Shown: positions 24,447-33,592 of the stretch, piece by piece | Layout: every line of letters starts with the position of its first letter | How positions within the stretch are numbered: the first letter of the stretch is position 1 | Assembly (NCBI GenBank): GCA_016935765.1 | Contig: JAFGQG010000088.1 | Location: forward strand, 1 to 41,323 | Source of the DNA: a bacterium | GTDB taxonomy: Bacteria; UBP14; UBA6098; JAFGQG01 | Reading direction: 5' to 3' | DNA length: 41,323 nt | The notes under the pieces: model-generated | Seen by the model: the letters and a program-made list of their open reading frames with translations, nothing else | What the model was told of the DNA's origin: nothing | Databases searched by the model: none | Translations under genes and position numbers: made by a program

Positions 24447-26141
24447 ATGAGAGATTTATCAATAGTGCTTTGTGGAGAAGCGGGTTCCGGAATACAGACT
24501 GTAGAACGGGTTCTATCACGTGTGCTTAAACTTGCAGGGTATAATGTATTTGCTACGAAAGAGTACATGTCGAGGATAAGGGGCGGTATGAATTCTGCGG
24601 AAATAAGGATCGGAAGCAGGAGAGTTGATAGTTTTGTGGATAAAATTGATATCATAGTTGTATTAAATAAAGGCGCGATAAAGCATTTAGAGAACAGAAT
24701 TTCAGAAAGGACTGTCATAATTGGGGAAAAAACAGAAGTTGTTGAAAACGAGAGGCATTTGGGGAATTTTGTTCCAATAGCGCTTCGTGAAATTTCTGAG
24801 GAAATAGGCGGAGAGATTTACAAAAACATGGTTTCTGTGGGAGTCCTGGTTGGGTTATTCAGGGTAAGAGATGAGATAATTGAAGACTATATTAAAAGCT
24901 ATTTTTCGGAAAAGGGCACCGACACTATTGATAACAATATTAGAGCAGTTAAAAAAGGGAAGGAAATATCCGTAGAATTAGCAAAAAGAACGAGTTTAAA
25001 TATTGATATTTCTCAAGTTGATGGAGTGGATAAGGAGATATTGATAAACGGCACTGAAGCTGTTGCGCTTGGGGCTTTAGCCGGCGGGTGTAATTTCATT
25101 TCTTTTTATCCGATGTCTCCTTCAACCGGCATCGCTGTTTTTCTTGCGCAGCATGCTGATGAATTCGGTGTTATAGTTGAGCAGACAGAGGACGAAATTG
25201 CTGCCATCAACATGGCTTTAGGGGCATGGTATGCTGGTGGAAGAGCGCTTATCACTACTTCTGGTGGTGGTTTCGCGCTTATGGTGGAAGGACTTAGCCT
25301 CTCCGCGATGATCGAAAGCCCTGCTGTCATCCATCTTGGGCAGAGACCAGGTCCTGCAACAGGTCTCCCGACAAGGATGGGACAGGAGGATCTGCTGTTT
25401 ACATTATTCGCTGGTCACGGTGAATTCCCGAGGGTCATTTACGCGCCGGGTTCGCTTCAGGATGCTTTCTCAATGACACAGAACGCATTTATTATCGCTG
25501 ACAAATACCAGGTCCCCGTATTTATCCTTACTGATCAATATTTTCTGGATTCATACTATAACTTACCAGATCTGGATATATTAGAAATGAAAAATGAGTT
25601 TCAGATCAAGGAAGTGTCGAAAGAGTATAAGCGTTACGAAATCACCGAAAGCGGTATTTCTCCGCGGGGTGTACCTGGTTACGGAGACGGATTGGTCACT
25701 GCAGATAGTGACGAACACGATGAAAGTGGACATATTACAGAAGACCATGAGATCAGAGTAAGGATGGTCAAGAAGAGGCTTGAAAAGATGAAGTTTTTAG
25801 AAGAGGAGGTCATTCCGCCGGAATTGATAGGAAGTGAGAACTATAAAATCCTATTAGTAGGCTGGGGATCAAGTAGAAATGTTATCAAAGAAGCCCTGAT
25901 GGAAAGTAACAGAGATGATATAGCATTTCTGCATTTTAAGCAGGTTTACCCATTGGCAGGTGAAATCAGAAAATATTTGGAAAATGCCGCAAAAACTGTA
26001 GTGATCGAGAATAACGCGACTTCCCAGTTTGGTAGATTGATTAAATTAGAGACCGGTTTTGAATTCGAAGCAAAACTTCTTAAATATAATGGGCTTGCAT
26101 TTTCGGTAGAGGAAATTACAGAATTCATAAGCAAGTTATAG
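24447..26141 (+). CDS. korA: 2-oxoacid:ferredoxin oxidoreductase, fused gamma-alpha subunit
   Basis: Residues 1 to about 185 form the gamma domain ('[19 protein letters not shown]', '[15 protein letters not shown]'). The alpha subunit follows with '[14 protein letters not shown]' and '[10 protein letters not shown]' near residue 221, '[16 protein letters not shown]', '[10 protein letters not shown]' and '[16 protein letters not shown]'. This gamma-alpha fusion is usual for KorA-type 2-oxoglutarate or other 2-oxoacid oxidoreductases, which form acyl-CoA and reduced ferredoxin using thiamine diphosphate. The exact 2-oxoacid is not determined by sequence. GGAG lies before the ATG; the beta subunit follows 10 bases downstream. 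Confidence 0.94.
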   Translation: MRDLSIVLCGEAGSGIQTVERVLSRVLKLAGYNVFATKEYMSRIRGGMNSAEIRIGSRRVDSFVDKIDIIVVLNKGAIKHLENRISERTVIIGEKTEVVENERHLGNFVPIALREISEEIGGEIYKNMVSVGVLVGLFRVRDEIIEDYIKSYFSEKGTDTIDNNIRAVKKGKEISVELAKRTSLNIDISQVDGVDKEILINGTEAVALGALAGGCNFISFYPMSPSTGIAVFLAQHADEFGVIVEQTEDEIAAINMALGAWYAGGRALITTSGGGFALMVEGLSLSAMIESPAVIHLGQRPGPATGLPTRMGQEDLLFTLFAGHGEFPRVIYAPGSLQDAFSMTQNAFIIADKYQVPVFILTDQYFLDSYYNLPDLDILEMKNEFQIKEVSKEYKRYEITESGISPRGVPGYGDGLVTADSDEHDESGHITEDHEIRVRMVKKRLEKMKFLEEEVIPPELIGSENYKILLVGWGSSRNVIKEALMESNRDDIAFLHFKQVYPLAGEIRKYLENAAKTVVIENNATSQFGRLIKLETGFEFEAKLLKYNGLAFSVEEITEFISKL

Positions 26142-26151
26142 GAGGAATACA

Positions 26152-27012
26152 ATGAGTGAAAATAGATTTGATATGGGTGAAATAGATATTGCCTGGTGTC
26201 CGGGTTGCGGCAATTTTAGTATCTTAAAAGCTGTCAAGCAGGTTTTATTAGAACTTGATATCGATCAAAAGAAACTTGTTATGGTTTCTGGTATCGGGCA
26301 AGCTGCTAAAATTCCCCAATATATTAAAACAAATTATTTCAACGGATTGCATGGACGGGCGTTACCTGCAGCTACCGGTATCAAAGCAGCGAATCCGCAC
26401 TTGATTGTGATTGCAGAAAGTGGTGACGGATGTATGTATGGAGAGGGCGGCAACCATTTTATTCACACAATTAGAAGGAATCCGGATATAACCCATATCG
26501 TGCATAATAATATGGTTTATGGACTTACAAAAGGGCAAGCTTCGCCTACCAGTCCTACTGGATTTGAGACCCCGGTGCAAAATAATGGTGTTTTTATAAA
26601 ACCATTCAATCCTATAGCGGTTGCGATAGCCCTGGATGCCTCTTTCGTTGCCCGAACATATATTGCTCATAAGGAACTTACAGAGAGTATCCTGAAGAAT
26701 GCAATTGAACACAAGGGTTACGCGCTGATAGATATATTTCAACCATGCGTATCATTCAACAAAATTAACACCTATGACTGGTATAAGGCAAACACTTATC
26801 TACTGGGTGAAGACTATGATCCTACTGATAGAAAAGCCGCATTTGCGAAAGCGCTTGAAAATGAAAAATATCCACTGGGAATACTATACCAGAAAACAGG
26901 TGGAGTAATTTTCGAAAAACAATATTATAAACATAATGAGAAACCATTATTTCAAAGAAGACCCAACCTGAGCAGTATAAAGGACCTGGTGGAATCGAAG
27001 AGAATTAATTAA
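26152..27012 (+). CDS. korB: 2-oxoacid:ferredoxin oxidoreductase, beta subunit
   Basis: A 286-residue TPP-binding subunit. It has an N-terminal '[15 protein letters not shown]' with a CxxC for the [4Fe-4S] cluster, '[11 protein letters not shown]', '[17 protein letters not shown]', the Mg-TPP motif beginning '[18 protein letters not shown]' near residue 89, and '[16 protein letters not shown]'. No separate ferredoxin-type delta subunit is encoded, as usual for two-subunit Kor enzymes. Ferredoxin reduced here could feed the hydrogenase and stress reductases. Confidence 0.95.
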   Translation: MSENRFDMGEIDIAWCPGCGNFSILKAVKQVLLELDIDQKKLVMVSGIGQAAKIPQYIKTNYFNGLHGRALPAATGIKAANPHLIVIAESGDGCMYGEGGNHFIHTIRRNPDITHIVHNNMVYGLTKGQASPTSPTGFETPVQNNGVFIKPFNPIAVAIALDASFVARTYIAHKELTESILKNAIEHKGYALIDIFQPCVSFNKINTYDWYKANTYLLGEDYDPTDRKAAFAKALENEKYPLGILYQKTGGVIFEKQYYKHNEKPLFQRRPNLSSIKDLVESKRIN

Positions 27013-27089
27013 AAACTTGATTAATTTTAAATAAATTATTGTTTATTTTTCGATATTTTACTATATTTAAATTAGGAAGGAAGTAATAA

Positions 27090-27557
27090 ATGTTAGAGGA
27101 AGGGGATAAGGCGTTGGCTTTTTGTTTGCCTGATCAGGATGATAACAAAACCTGTTTAATAGATTTTCAGGGAAAGTGGTTGGTTCTATATTTCTATCCG
27201 AAAGATAACACGAGTGGTTGTACACGGGAAGCGCAGGAGTTTTCAGCAAATAAGAAGGATTTTGAGAAGCTTAACGCGGTTATTCTTGGTGTAAGTCCTG
27301 ACTCTGCGCAAAGTCATAGTAGTTTTATTAAGAAGAAGAATCTCGAAATCACTTTGTTGAGTGACCCTGAACACACTGTGCTGGATAAGTATGGTGTATG
27401 GCAGTTGAAAAAGATGTACAGAAGGGAATATCATGGAGTAGTAAGGAGCACCTTTTTAATCGATCCTGAAGGCAAGTTGAGAGCTGTTTGGCGTAAAGTG
27501 AAAGTCAATGGGCATGCGGAAGAGGTAAAAAGCGTGCTGAAAGCTTTAAGTGAGTAA
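27090..27557 (+). CDS. bcp: peroxiredoxin, Bcp/PrxQ type
   Basis: A 155-residue Bcp-type thiol peroxidase: 'LYFYPKDNTSGCTREAQEF' with peroxidatic Cys44, 'VILGVSPDSAQSHSSF', and 'GVVRSTFLIDPEGKLRAVW'. The usual resolving Cys five residues after the first is Gln here, so it would act as a 1-Cys enzyme or use a partner thiol. AGGAAGGAAG lies before the ATG. The 77 bases upstream are very AT-rich and probably contain its promoter, but no clear -35/-10 pair can be fixed. Confidence 0.94.
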   Translation: MLEEGDKALAFCLPDQDDNKTCLIDFQGKWLVLYFYPKDNTSGCTREAQEFSANKKDFEKLNAVILGVSPDSAQSHSSFIKKKNLEITLLSDPEHTVLDKYGVWQLKKMYRREYHGVVRSTFLIDPEGKLRAVWRKVKVNGHAEEVKSVLKALSE

Positions 27558-27608
27558 AACTAACAAAAAGTATAATAAACCTGGCAAATAGAAAGGATAG
27601 GAGGAAAA

Positions 27609-28127
27609 ATGAGTGATTACAGTGAAGCGACAATCGAGGCTATCAAAACAGCAATAGAGATGGAAAAAGAGGGTTATGAGTTTTATACATCTTGCGCTGT
27701 GAAAACTTCAAATGAACTGGGACAAAAGATGTTCGAATCCATTGCGAAGGATGAACAAGGGCATCTGGAGACCTTTCAGAAAATCTTTGATGCTGTGATT
27801 GGATCCTCTGACTGGCAAGAAGTGGTAAAAGGTGAATCAAGGGTCGGTAAATCTCCTTTTTTCAATGAAGACCTGCAGAAGGCATGCGAAGCCAATCCTA
27901 ATGAGCTTGATGCGTTACGGACAGCTATGAATAGTGAGCGTCAAGCAATTGAACACTATACTAAATTAGCTGAAAGTACTGATGATCCAAAGGGTAAGGA
28001 GATATTCACTAAAATAAAAAAAGAGGAAGAATATCACTATGACCTGCTTCAGGCTCAGTATGACTACTTGAACCGAACAGGTTATTATTATGACATAGCT
28101 GAATTCAGAATGGATGGCATGTATTAA
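27609..28127 (+). CDS. rubrerythrin-like ferritin-fold diiron protein
   Basis: A 172-residue four-helix protein without a rubredoxin domain. Diiron half sites are 'MEKEGYEFYTSCA' with 'AKDEQGHLETF' and 'MNSERQAIEHYTKLA' with 'KKEEEYHYDLLQ'. It resembles the protein at 15639 and may have arisen by duplication. A GGAGG site precedes it and it follows bcp by 51 bases, so both likely form a peroxide-removal unit. The C-terminus is Tyr-rich (GYYYDIAEF). Confidence 0.88.
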   Translation: MSDYSEATIEAIKTAIEMEKEGYEFYTSCAVKTSNELGQKMFESIAKDEQGHLETFQKIFDAVIGSSDWQEVVKGESRVGKSPFFNEDLQKACEANPNELDALRTAMNSERQAIEHYTKLAESTDDPKGKEIFTKIKKEEEYHYDLLQAQYDYLNRTGYYYDIAEFRMDGMY

Positions 28128-28152
28128 AATAGTGAATTGGTTGTATAATCTG

Positions 28153-28278
28153 TCTATGGTGGATTAGACAGGAATAGTCCATAGAGATTAGGTCAAGGCA
28201 AATTGATATCTAACCTTATTTCTTTACCTCCTGCAGAAGGAGATTCGTCATTATGCTTTGACGAAGTTAGGTTATGAT
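28153..28278 (+). other. structured intergenic stretch
   Basis: The 269-base gap 28128-28396 holds several pairings: TCTATGG/CCATAGA (28153-28159 with 28179-28185), then an outer pair TAACCT/AGGTTA (28211-28216 with 28269-28274) enclosing two hairpins, CTCCT/AGGAG (28228-28242) and TTCGTC/GACGAA (28244-28265). The outer pair could extend by ATC/GAT past a one-base bulge. This makes a plausible three-way junction. A coding-like stop-free frame (QKEIRHYALTKLGYDDLE) also crosses it, so a gene remnant is the alternative. Confidence 0.35.
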
Positions 28279-28396
28279 GATCTAGAATCAAGCTTAAATA
28301 TTCGTAATGAATTATAGTTATATAGAGCGAGTCTAAATTTAAATAACAAGATAACAACGGTGAAATAAAAGTCCAGGGAAGGAGGTTGCGTAGAAT

Positions 28397-28879
28397 ATGC
28401 TAAAAGTATTGGTGGTATATTACTCAAGAACTGGCAACACGGGTGAGATGTCGAAATACATCAAAGCAGGCATCGAGAATGAGGGTGTTGAAGCAGCTGT
28501 AAAGCATGTTAATGAGGTTGATATCGATGAATTCTTTGATTTTCAAGGTATAATTGTAGGCTCTGCAGTCCATTATGGTACTATGGCATCAGAGATAAAG
28601 CAGATGTTCGATAACAGCGCGAAGTTACACGGCGCTCTTGTGGGGAAGGTCGGTGGCGCATTTTCTGCTTCGATCAACGTAGGTGGCGGAAATGAAACAA
28701 CAATAATTGATATATTAAGGTCTATGCTGATACATGGCATGATAATTCAAGGAATGCCCGGTGGCGATCATTATGGACCTGTTTCAGTAGGAGAACCAGA
28801 TGAACGTAGCATAGAGCAATGCAAACGCTACGGAACCCATATTGCAAATTTAGTTAAAACAGTATTTGCTAATAAATAG
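28397..28879 (+). CDS. flavodoxin-family protein (WrbA/NAD(P)H:quinone type)
   Basis: A 160-residue flavodoxin fold with the phosphate loop 'YYSRTGNTGEMSKYI', 'IIVGSAVHYGTMASEIKQMF' and 'GAFSASINVGGGNETTI', as in flavodoxin-like NAD(P)H dehydrogenases. It binds FMN and probably moves two electrons to quinones or thiols. A strong AAGGAGG site precedes the ATG. It stands directly before the hydrogenase cluster and might be cotranscribed with it. Confidence 0.9.
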   Translation: MLKVLVVYYSRTGNTGEMSKYIKAGIENEGVEAAVKHVNEVDIDEFFDFQGIIVGSAVHYGTMASEIKQMFDNSAKLHGALVGKVGGAFSASINVGGGNETTIIDILRSMLIHGMIIQGMPGGDHYGPVSVGEPDERSIEQCKRYGTHIANLVKTVFANK

Positions 28880-28938
28880 AATGCAGTTATTTTTCTGATA
28901 GTGTTATTAAAAATTTTCAATAACCAGAGGTAGCTTCG

Positions 28939-29958
28939 ATGAGAGTATTGTGGATGGAAAAAGGCAAGCTTAAAGAGTTTTTCTACTCGATGAAGGCTTT
29001 TGGGGAATTATGGGGTCCAATTCAAAAAGGCAAAACTCGCATCTATGGTAAGGCGGAAAACTTTTCGGATCTTAAGCTTGAACCTGGCAGGACTGCTTTA
29101 CCCATAAAGAAATTAATCCATCCTTCCAAATTTACGATGTTTAAGTACGATAAGCAGGAATATTCGACTAAATTAGAGAATATCCCACGCAGAGTAATTC
29201 TGGGAGTATCTCCATGTGATATTCACGGTTTGTTAAAATTGGACGAAATTTTCTTAGAAGAGGAACCTGATCCTTACTACGAAAAAAGAAGGGATAATAC
29301 TGCCATTATAGGTATATCATATTGTAAACCGTGTTGTGACAGTTGTATATGCCAATCGATGGGTACGGATGTAGTTGATGAAGGGTATGATCTTTTCTTC
29401 AGTGATCTGGAGGATTTCTATCTTGTTTGGGTTGGTTCCAGTTTGGGAGATGATCTGGTCAGACTTAACCCCGCTGTTTTTCATGATGATATTGATAGAA
29501 CGAAATTAGAGAAATTTGTTGAATGCAAGAAAGAAAGAGATAAGCTTTTTGCTTGCTCCATTGACATGGATGTACTTCCTGATATAATGGAGTTGAGTTA
29601 TGATAGCCCTATATGGGATGAGCTGGGTGATAAATGCCTGGAATGTGGCGCTTGTACAATGGTTTGCCCTTCATGTAATTGTTATAATGTTATTGATGAA
29701 GTGTACCTGTCTGAAGGTAAAGGCAAAAGGTTCCGATACTGGGATTGCTGCATATTTAAAGAATATTCACTTGTCGCCGGAGACCATAATTTCAGGGAGA
29801 ATCGTGGGGAGAGATTACGGTTGTGGTATGGACATAAACTAAACTCATTTGGACCTTACGGTCGACCGGCATGTGTTGGCTGCGGGAGATGTGTCGATGC
29901 CTGCCCGGTGGATATAAATGTCTTAACTGTAGCAAGAGCTCTTCTCGAATCAAAGTGA
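28939..29958 (+). CDS. hydB: group 3b hydrogenase beta subunit (4Fe-4S, HydB/AsrA-like)
   Basis: A 339-residue iron-sulfur subunit. It has 'LGVSPCDIHGLLKLDE' in the N-terminal half, 'YCKPCCDSCICQSMGTD', and two C-terminal [4Fe-4S] motifs: 'CLECGACTMVCPSCNC' and 'CVGCGRCVDACPVDI'. This matches the beta subunit of sulfhydrogenase-type NiFe hydrogenases and the anaerobic sulfite reductase A subunit. It passes electrons between the hydrogenase module and the flavin gamma subunit encoded 13 bases downstream. The order beta-gamma-delta-alpha is that of Pyrococcus hydrogenase I. Confidence 0.93.
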   Translation: MRVLWMEKGKLKEFFYSMKAFGELWGPIQKGKTRIYGKAENFSDLKLEPGRTALPIKKLIHPSKFTMFKYDKQEYSTKLENIPRRVILGVSPCDIHGLLKLDEIFLEEEPDPYYEKRRDNTAIIGISYCKPCCDSCICQSMGTDVVDEGYDLFFSDLEDFYLVWVGSSLGDDLVRLNPAVFHDDIDRTKLEKFVECKKERDKLFACSIDMDVLPDIMELSYDSPIWDELGDKCLECGACTMVCPSCNCYNVIDEVYLSEGKGKRFRYWDCCIFKEYSLVAGDHNFRENRGERLRLWYGHKLNSFGPYGRPACVGCGRCVDACPVDINVLTVARALLESK

Positions 29959-29971
29959 GAGAATAAGAATA

Positions 29972-30823
29972 ATGCATGAAAAAGAAGAAAATTCGAATCC
30001 TTATTTACCTGAGCATGCGCGAATCGTGAGAAAGTACAATCTATCCAGTGATGTTAGGTTCTTTCAAATCAGGTATGTGGATATGGATAGAGCGCTGACC
30101 ATGAAGTATCTTCCCGGGCAATTCATGATGTTTTCGGTTCCTGGCGTAGGCGAAGCTCCGTTTTCAATCTCGTCTACCCCCTCCAGACCCGGGCTTTTGG
30201 AATTTTGCATCAGGGAAGTCGGGGATGTAACAAGCGCGTTATTCAAACTGAAGGAAAATGCTATAATTGGTATCAGGGGTCCTTACGGCGATGGTTTTCC
30301 ACTGGACGATATACAAGGTCATGACCTGTTGATTATTGTCGGAGGATTAGGAGCTGCCCCCCTGCGTTCACTGCTACTCTATGCTTTAGACAATAGGGAT
30401 GATTTTGGAAAACTATACCTACTCCACGGCGCTAGAACACCTGAAGATATGTTGTTTCGTGAAGAGTTCCTCGAGATGATGGAAAGGGATGATCTCAACT
30501 GTCTTCTGGCAGTGGATGAGGACCCTACTGGTAAATGGAAGTGTCATATTGCCAGGGTAACTGACCTCTTCGACCATGTAAAAGATATCGATATTGAAAA
30601 TACTTATGCTGCTGTCTGTGGACCCCCTGTTATGTACAAGTTCGTGCTTGAGAAATTGGTCAATATTGGTATTCCTAAAAACCAGATATTAATGACTCTT
30701 GAGCGAAGAATGAAATGCGGAATGGGAAAATGTGGACACTGTGTAGTTGGTGATATTTACACCTGTATGGAAGGTCCGGTTTTCAGTTATTGGGATGTGC
30801 TTAATATGAAGGGATTAATATAA
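29972..30823 (+). CDS. hydG: group 3b hydrogenase gamma subunit (FAD/NAD(P), HydG/AsrB-like)
   Basis: A 283-residue ferredoxin-NADP reductase-type subunit. The FAD-binding 'LPGQFMMFSVPGVGEAPFSIS', the nucleotide-binding 'LLIIVGGLGAAPLRSLL' and 'AAVCGPPVMYKFV' are present. A C-terminal [2Fe-2S] site is in 'RRMKCGMGKCGHCVVGD' followed by 'YTCMEGPVF'. It links the hydrogenase to NAD(P)H. Cofactor preference cannot be fixed from sequence alone. It is separated from the delta gene by 93 bases with no clear terminator. Confidence 0.94.
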   Translation: MHEKEENSNPYLPEHARIVRKYNLSSDVRFFQIRYVDMDRALTMKYLPGQFMMFSVPGVGEAPFSISSTPSRPGLLEFCIREVGDVTSALFKLKENAIIGIRGPYGDGFPLDDIQGHDLLIIVGGLGAAPLRSLLLYALDNRDDFGKLYLLHGARTPEDMLFREEFLEMMERDDLNCLLAVDEDPTGKWKCHIARVTDLFDHVKDIDIENTYAAVCGPPVMYKFVLEKLVNIGIPKNQILMTLERRMKCGMGKCGHCVVGDIYTCMEGPVFSYWDVLNMKGLI

Positions 30824-30916
30824 CTTCTGAAATAAGGTGTTAATTGATTTGAATACTTAGAATACAGTAAAAAGGATAAAGACAAAATATATTTTTGCGA
30901 ATACTAAAAGGAAGAA

Positions 30917-31702
30917 ATGCTGAATAAAAAAAGGATAGGTATTTATAGTTTTACTGGTTGTTCCGGAGAACAACTCGTAATTTTAGAGTGTGGGAAATAC
31001 CTTCTTAAACTCTATGAGGTTGTTGACATTGTTGGTTTCCCAATGGCGCAAAGTAAGAACACCATCATGGATTTGGATATTGCCCTTTTAGAGGGATCGA
31101 TTACTACTGAAAGCCAGCTTGCTGAGTTAAAAGAAATCAGAGACAGCGCTAAAACACTTGTGGCATTGGGAACATGCGCCTGTTATGGCGGGATCCAATC
31201 CATGAAATTGGGAGAGGGAGACTGGAAGAAAAGGTTTCAAGAAGTGTATGGCGCGGATGATAAATTGTATAATAAAATGAAACCCATGGAGTCGAAACCT
31301 TGTAATGAGTTTGTGACGATTGACTATTATATTCCGGGATGCCCTATGGATAAAGGGCAATTTCTGCATACTATTTCTCACATTATAAATGATACTCCAC
31401 CGCATCTGTATCCTTTCCCAGTGTGTACGGAGTGTAAATGGAAAGAGAACGATTGCCTGTTGAACAGAGGTGAACTTTGTCTAGGGCCTCTGACCAGAGG
31501 AGGTTGTGGCGCAGTATGCCCCTCGCATAATATTCCTTGCGTTGGCTGCTGGGGTCCGGCTGAAGTTACAAATATGCCTTCTGAATATAAACTCCTTCTC
31601 GAAAAAGGGTATTCTCAAATCGAGATATTCAGAAATTTCAGGAAATTCGGTGGAACTCCGATGGTTGAAAAACTTAAAAATATGATGGAAAAGCTTAGAT
31701 GA
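30917..31702 (+). CDS. hydD: group 3b NiFe hydrogenase small (delta) subunit
   Basis: A 261-residue small subunit. The first proximal-cluster motif reads 'TGCSGEQLVIL': Cys15 is kept but the partner three residues later is Glu18, where Pyrococcus HydD has Cys. The other proximal ligands, Cys87 ('GTCACYGG') and Cys142 ('IPGCPMD'), are present. Eight more Cys (170, 173, 180, 188, 197, 201, 208, 211) can ligate two further [4Fe-4S] clusters, including 'CTECKWKENDC' and 'CVGCWGP'. It starts behind AAGGAAG; the large-subunit ATG overlaps its stop (ATGA). Confidence 0.94.
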   Translation: MLNKKRIGIYSFTGCSGEQLVILECGKYLLKLYEVVDIVGFPMAQSKNTIMDLDIALLEGSITTESQLAELKEIRDSAKTLVALGTCACYGGIQSMKLGEGDWKKRFQEVYGADDKLYNKMKPMESKPCNEFVTIDYYIPGCPMDKGQFLHTISHIINDTPPHLYPFPVCTECKWKENDCLLNRGELCLGPLTRGGCGAVCPSHNIPCVGCWGPAEVTNMPSEYKLLLEKGYSQIEIFRNFRKFGGTPMVEKLKNMMEKLR

Positions 31703-32994
31703 AAAGAAGAACAATAACGGATATAACCAGAGTTGAAGGTCACGGTGGAATTTCGGTCGATATTAAAGACGGTAAGATACTGGATATAAAAGTAAATGTA
31801 TATGAAGGTCCTAGATTGGTAGAACAGCTTGTTGTTGGTAAGTCTCCAAGGGATGTATTGAACATAGTGCCCAGGATCTGCGGGATTTGCAGTCTTTCTC
31901 ATAGGTATGCCGCATTGCTAGCGCTGGAAAAAGCACTCGGTGTAAAAGTACCAAAAGCTACTGAAATGGCTCGAAACCTGATGTTAATAGGGGAAATATT
32001 GCAGAGCCACGTTCTCCATTTATATTTCCTTGCTTTACCGGATTTCCTGGGATATGGTTCGAGTATCGATCTTATTGATAACCATGAGGATTTGATTATG
32101 CTGAGTCTGGGTTTGAAAAGCTTTGGATACCGCATGAATCAGGTACTCAGCGGAAGAATGGTGCATGGTGAAAATCCTGTTCTTGGAGGTTTTGGTTTAT
32201 TTCCTGAAAGGAGTGCTCTTCTTGAACTAAAAGAGAAATCCCAGGAATTTATTGCCATGGTTCAAAGCACAATAGAACTTTTTGCTTCTTTTGAATTCCC
32301 GGTTACATACGATAAGGAGATCACATTTATGTGTCTGAATCCTACTGATGGCGAATATGCGTACTTAGGAGATTCAGTAGTTGTATCAGACGGAACTGAA
32401 TGGGGGATTGATGATTATAAAGAATATGTGAAGGAATATGTGGTTCCCTATTCCTCTGCAAAGAGGGCGAAATATAAAGGGAAGCCTTTCACGGTTGGCG
32501 CTTTGGCAAGAATTAACCTTCTGGGGGAGAGATTGACCGGTGAAGCTGGAAGATATTATAAATCGCTTTATAGTAATAATTGGAAAGCCAATCCACTTTT
32601 CACGAATTTAGCTCAGGCGATCGAGGTATTGCATTGTCTTGAAAGTGTACCTAAGCTGGTTGATCGAATTATAAAATTGAAAGAACCCGGGATTGTGGAA
32701 GCCGAGTTGGATTCAGGGGCGTCAGTTGGAGCGGTTGAAGCACCGCGTGGTACACTCTATCACTACTATGAAATTGAAAATGGATTGGTTAGATCATGTG
32801 ATGTTGTAACTCCGACAGCTCAGAATCTGGATGATATTGAGAAAAGTCTGAAAATAGCCGGGGAGCAGTTGATTTCATTGGATTCAATGGACAAATTGGA
32901 ATCGACTCTTGAGATGATAACCAGGGCTTATGACCCATGTATAAGCTGTTCAGCTCACCTGATCAGGATCAATTACACAGACAAAGATAGCTAA
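31699..32994 (+). CDS. hydA: group 3b NiFe hydrogenase large (alpha) subunit
   Basis: A 431-residue catalytic subunit. The L1 signature is 'RICGICSLSHRY' (Cys61, Cys64) and the L2 signature near the C-terminus is 'DPCISCSAH' (Cys414, Cys417, His420); these four Cys hold the NiFe centre. The N-terminal 'ITRVEGHGGI' with Glu13 is standard. After His420 come 11 residues, the tail that a maturation protease removes; such a protease is encoded next. The enzyme interconverts H2 and NAD(P)H; some relatives also reduce sulfur (sulfhydrogenase). Confidence 0.96.
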   Translation: MKRRTITDITRVEGHGGISVDIKDGKILDIKVNVYEGPRLVEQLVVGKSPRDVLNIVPRICGICSLSHRYAALLALEKALGVKVPKATEMARNLMLIGEILQSHVLHLYFLALPDFLGYGSSIDLIDNHEDLIMLSLGLKSFGYRMNQVLSGRMVHGENPVLGGFGLFPERSALLELKEKSQEFIAMVQSTIELFASFEFPVTYDKEITFMCLNPTDGEYAYLGDSVVVSDGTEWGIDDYKEYVKEYVVPYSSAKRAKYKGKPFTVGALARINLLGERLTGEAGRYYKSLYSNNWKANPLFTNLAQAIEVLHCLESVPKLVDRIIKLKEPGIVEAELDSGASVGAVEAPRGTLYHYYEIENGLVRSCDVVTPTAQNLDDIEKSLKIAGEQLISLDSMDKLESTLEMITRAYDPCISCSAHLIRINYTDKDS

Positions 32995-33023
32995 CCAGAA
33001 TAATTATTTGTATTATTTTCAAG

Positions 33024-33497
33024 ATGGATATTCAGATAAAACTGCGCAAAATCCTTACAAAAGATGAGTTTGTTATAATTGGGTTAGGAAATATAGGTAA
33101 TGGAGATGATGCTGCGGGTATCGAGATTTCAGAGCAGCTTAAAGAGAACTCGAACAACAATATTTTTGATGAAATAGATGGGCTGGAAAAAGTAATTATG
33201 GATGTTGTTAACAGCGGTAGCATAAACAGTATTCTCTTCATCGATGCAGTAGATTTTAACGGATTACCTGGAGAAATAAGATTGTTTGAACAGGAAGAAA
33301 TCCCCGAATTGAACTTGATATCGACACACCAATTGGATTTGAATTTTTTTATGCAGTTATTAGCAAAGAAGCAGAAAGAAAGTTATCTATTAGGGATTCA
33401 AGCAGCCGATTTTGGGCATTTTAGCCCATTATCTCCTGAAGTTCGGTCAAGTGTGATGAATTTAGTGCAATTGCTAAAAAAAATATTACCAATTTAA
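33024..33497 (+). CDS. hydrogenase maturation protease
   Basis: A 157-residue HycI/HybD/HyaD-family endopeptidase. Ni-sensing residues fit the family: Asp in 'GLGNIGNGDDAAG', Asp in 'FIDAVDFNGLPGEI', and His in 'STHQLDLNFF'. It cuts the C-terminal tail of the large subunit after Ni insertion. The gene lies 29 bases after hydA. No hyp genes are visible, so the other maturation factors must be elsewhere. Confidence 0.92.
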   Translation: MDIQIKLRKILTKDEFVIIGLGNIGNGDDAAGIEISEQLKENSNNNIFDEIDGLEKVIMDVVNSGSINSILFIDAVDFNGLPGEIRLFEQEEIPELNLISTHQLDLNFFMQLLAKKQKESYLLGIQAADFGHFSPLSPEVRSSVMNLVQLLKKILPI

Positions 33498-33556
33498 TAA
33501 CTTGAAATTGTATTTATATTTTTTAATATGTAAATTTACTTTATAATATATATCAC

Positions 33557-33584
33557 TTGACTTTTGTTGAAAACCATTTAGAAT
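33557..33584 (+). promoter_or_regulatory. promoter for a probably leaderless mRNA
   Basis: TTGACT at 33557-33562, a 16-base spacer and TAGAAT at 33579-33584. The ATG of the kinase gene begins 9 bases after the -10, about where transcription should start, and there is no Shine-Dalgarno site. The second histidine-kinase gene has a near-copy of this promoter at 37941. Confidence 0.65.
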
Positions 33585-33592
33585 TAAATATC

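Noticed and set aside
33557..33592. TTG at 33557 as the kinase start
   Set aside because: It is the -35 hexamer TTGACT; the same applies to the TTG at 37957, which lies between the -35 and -10 of its promoter.
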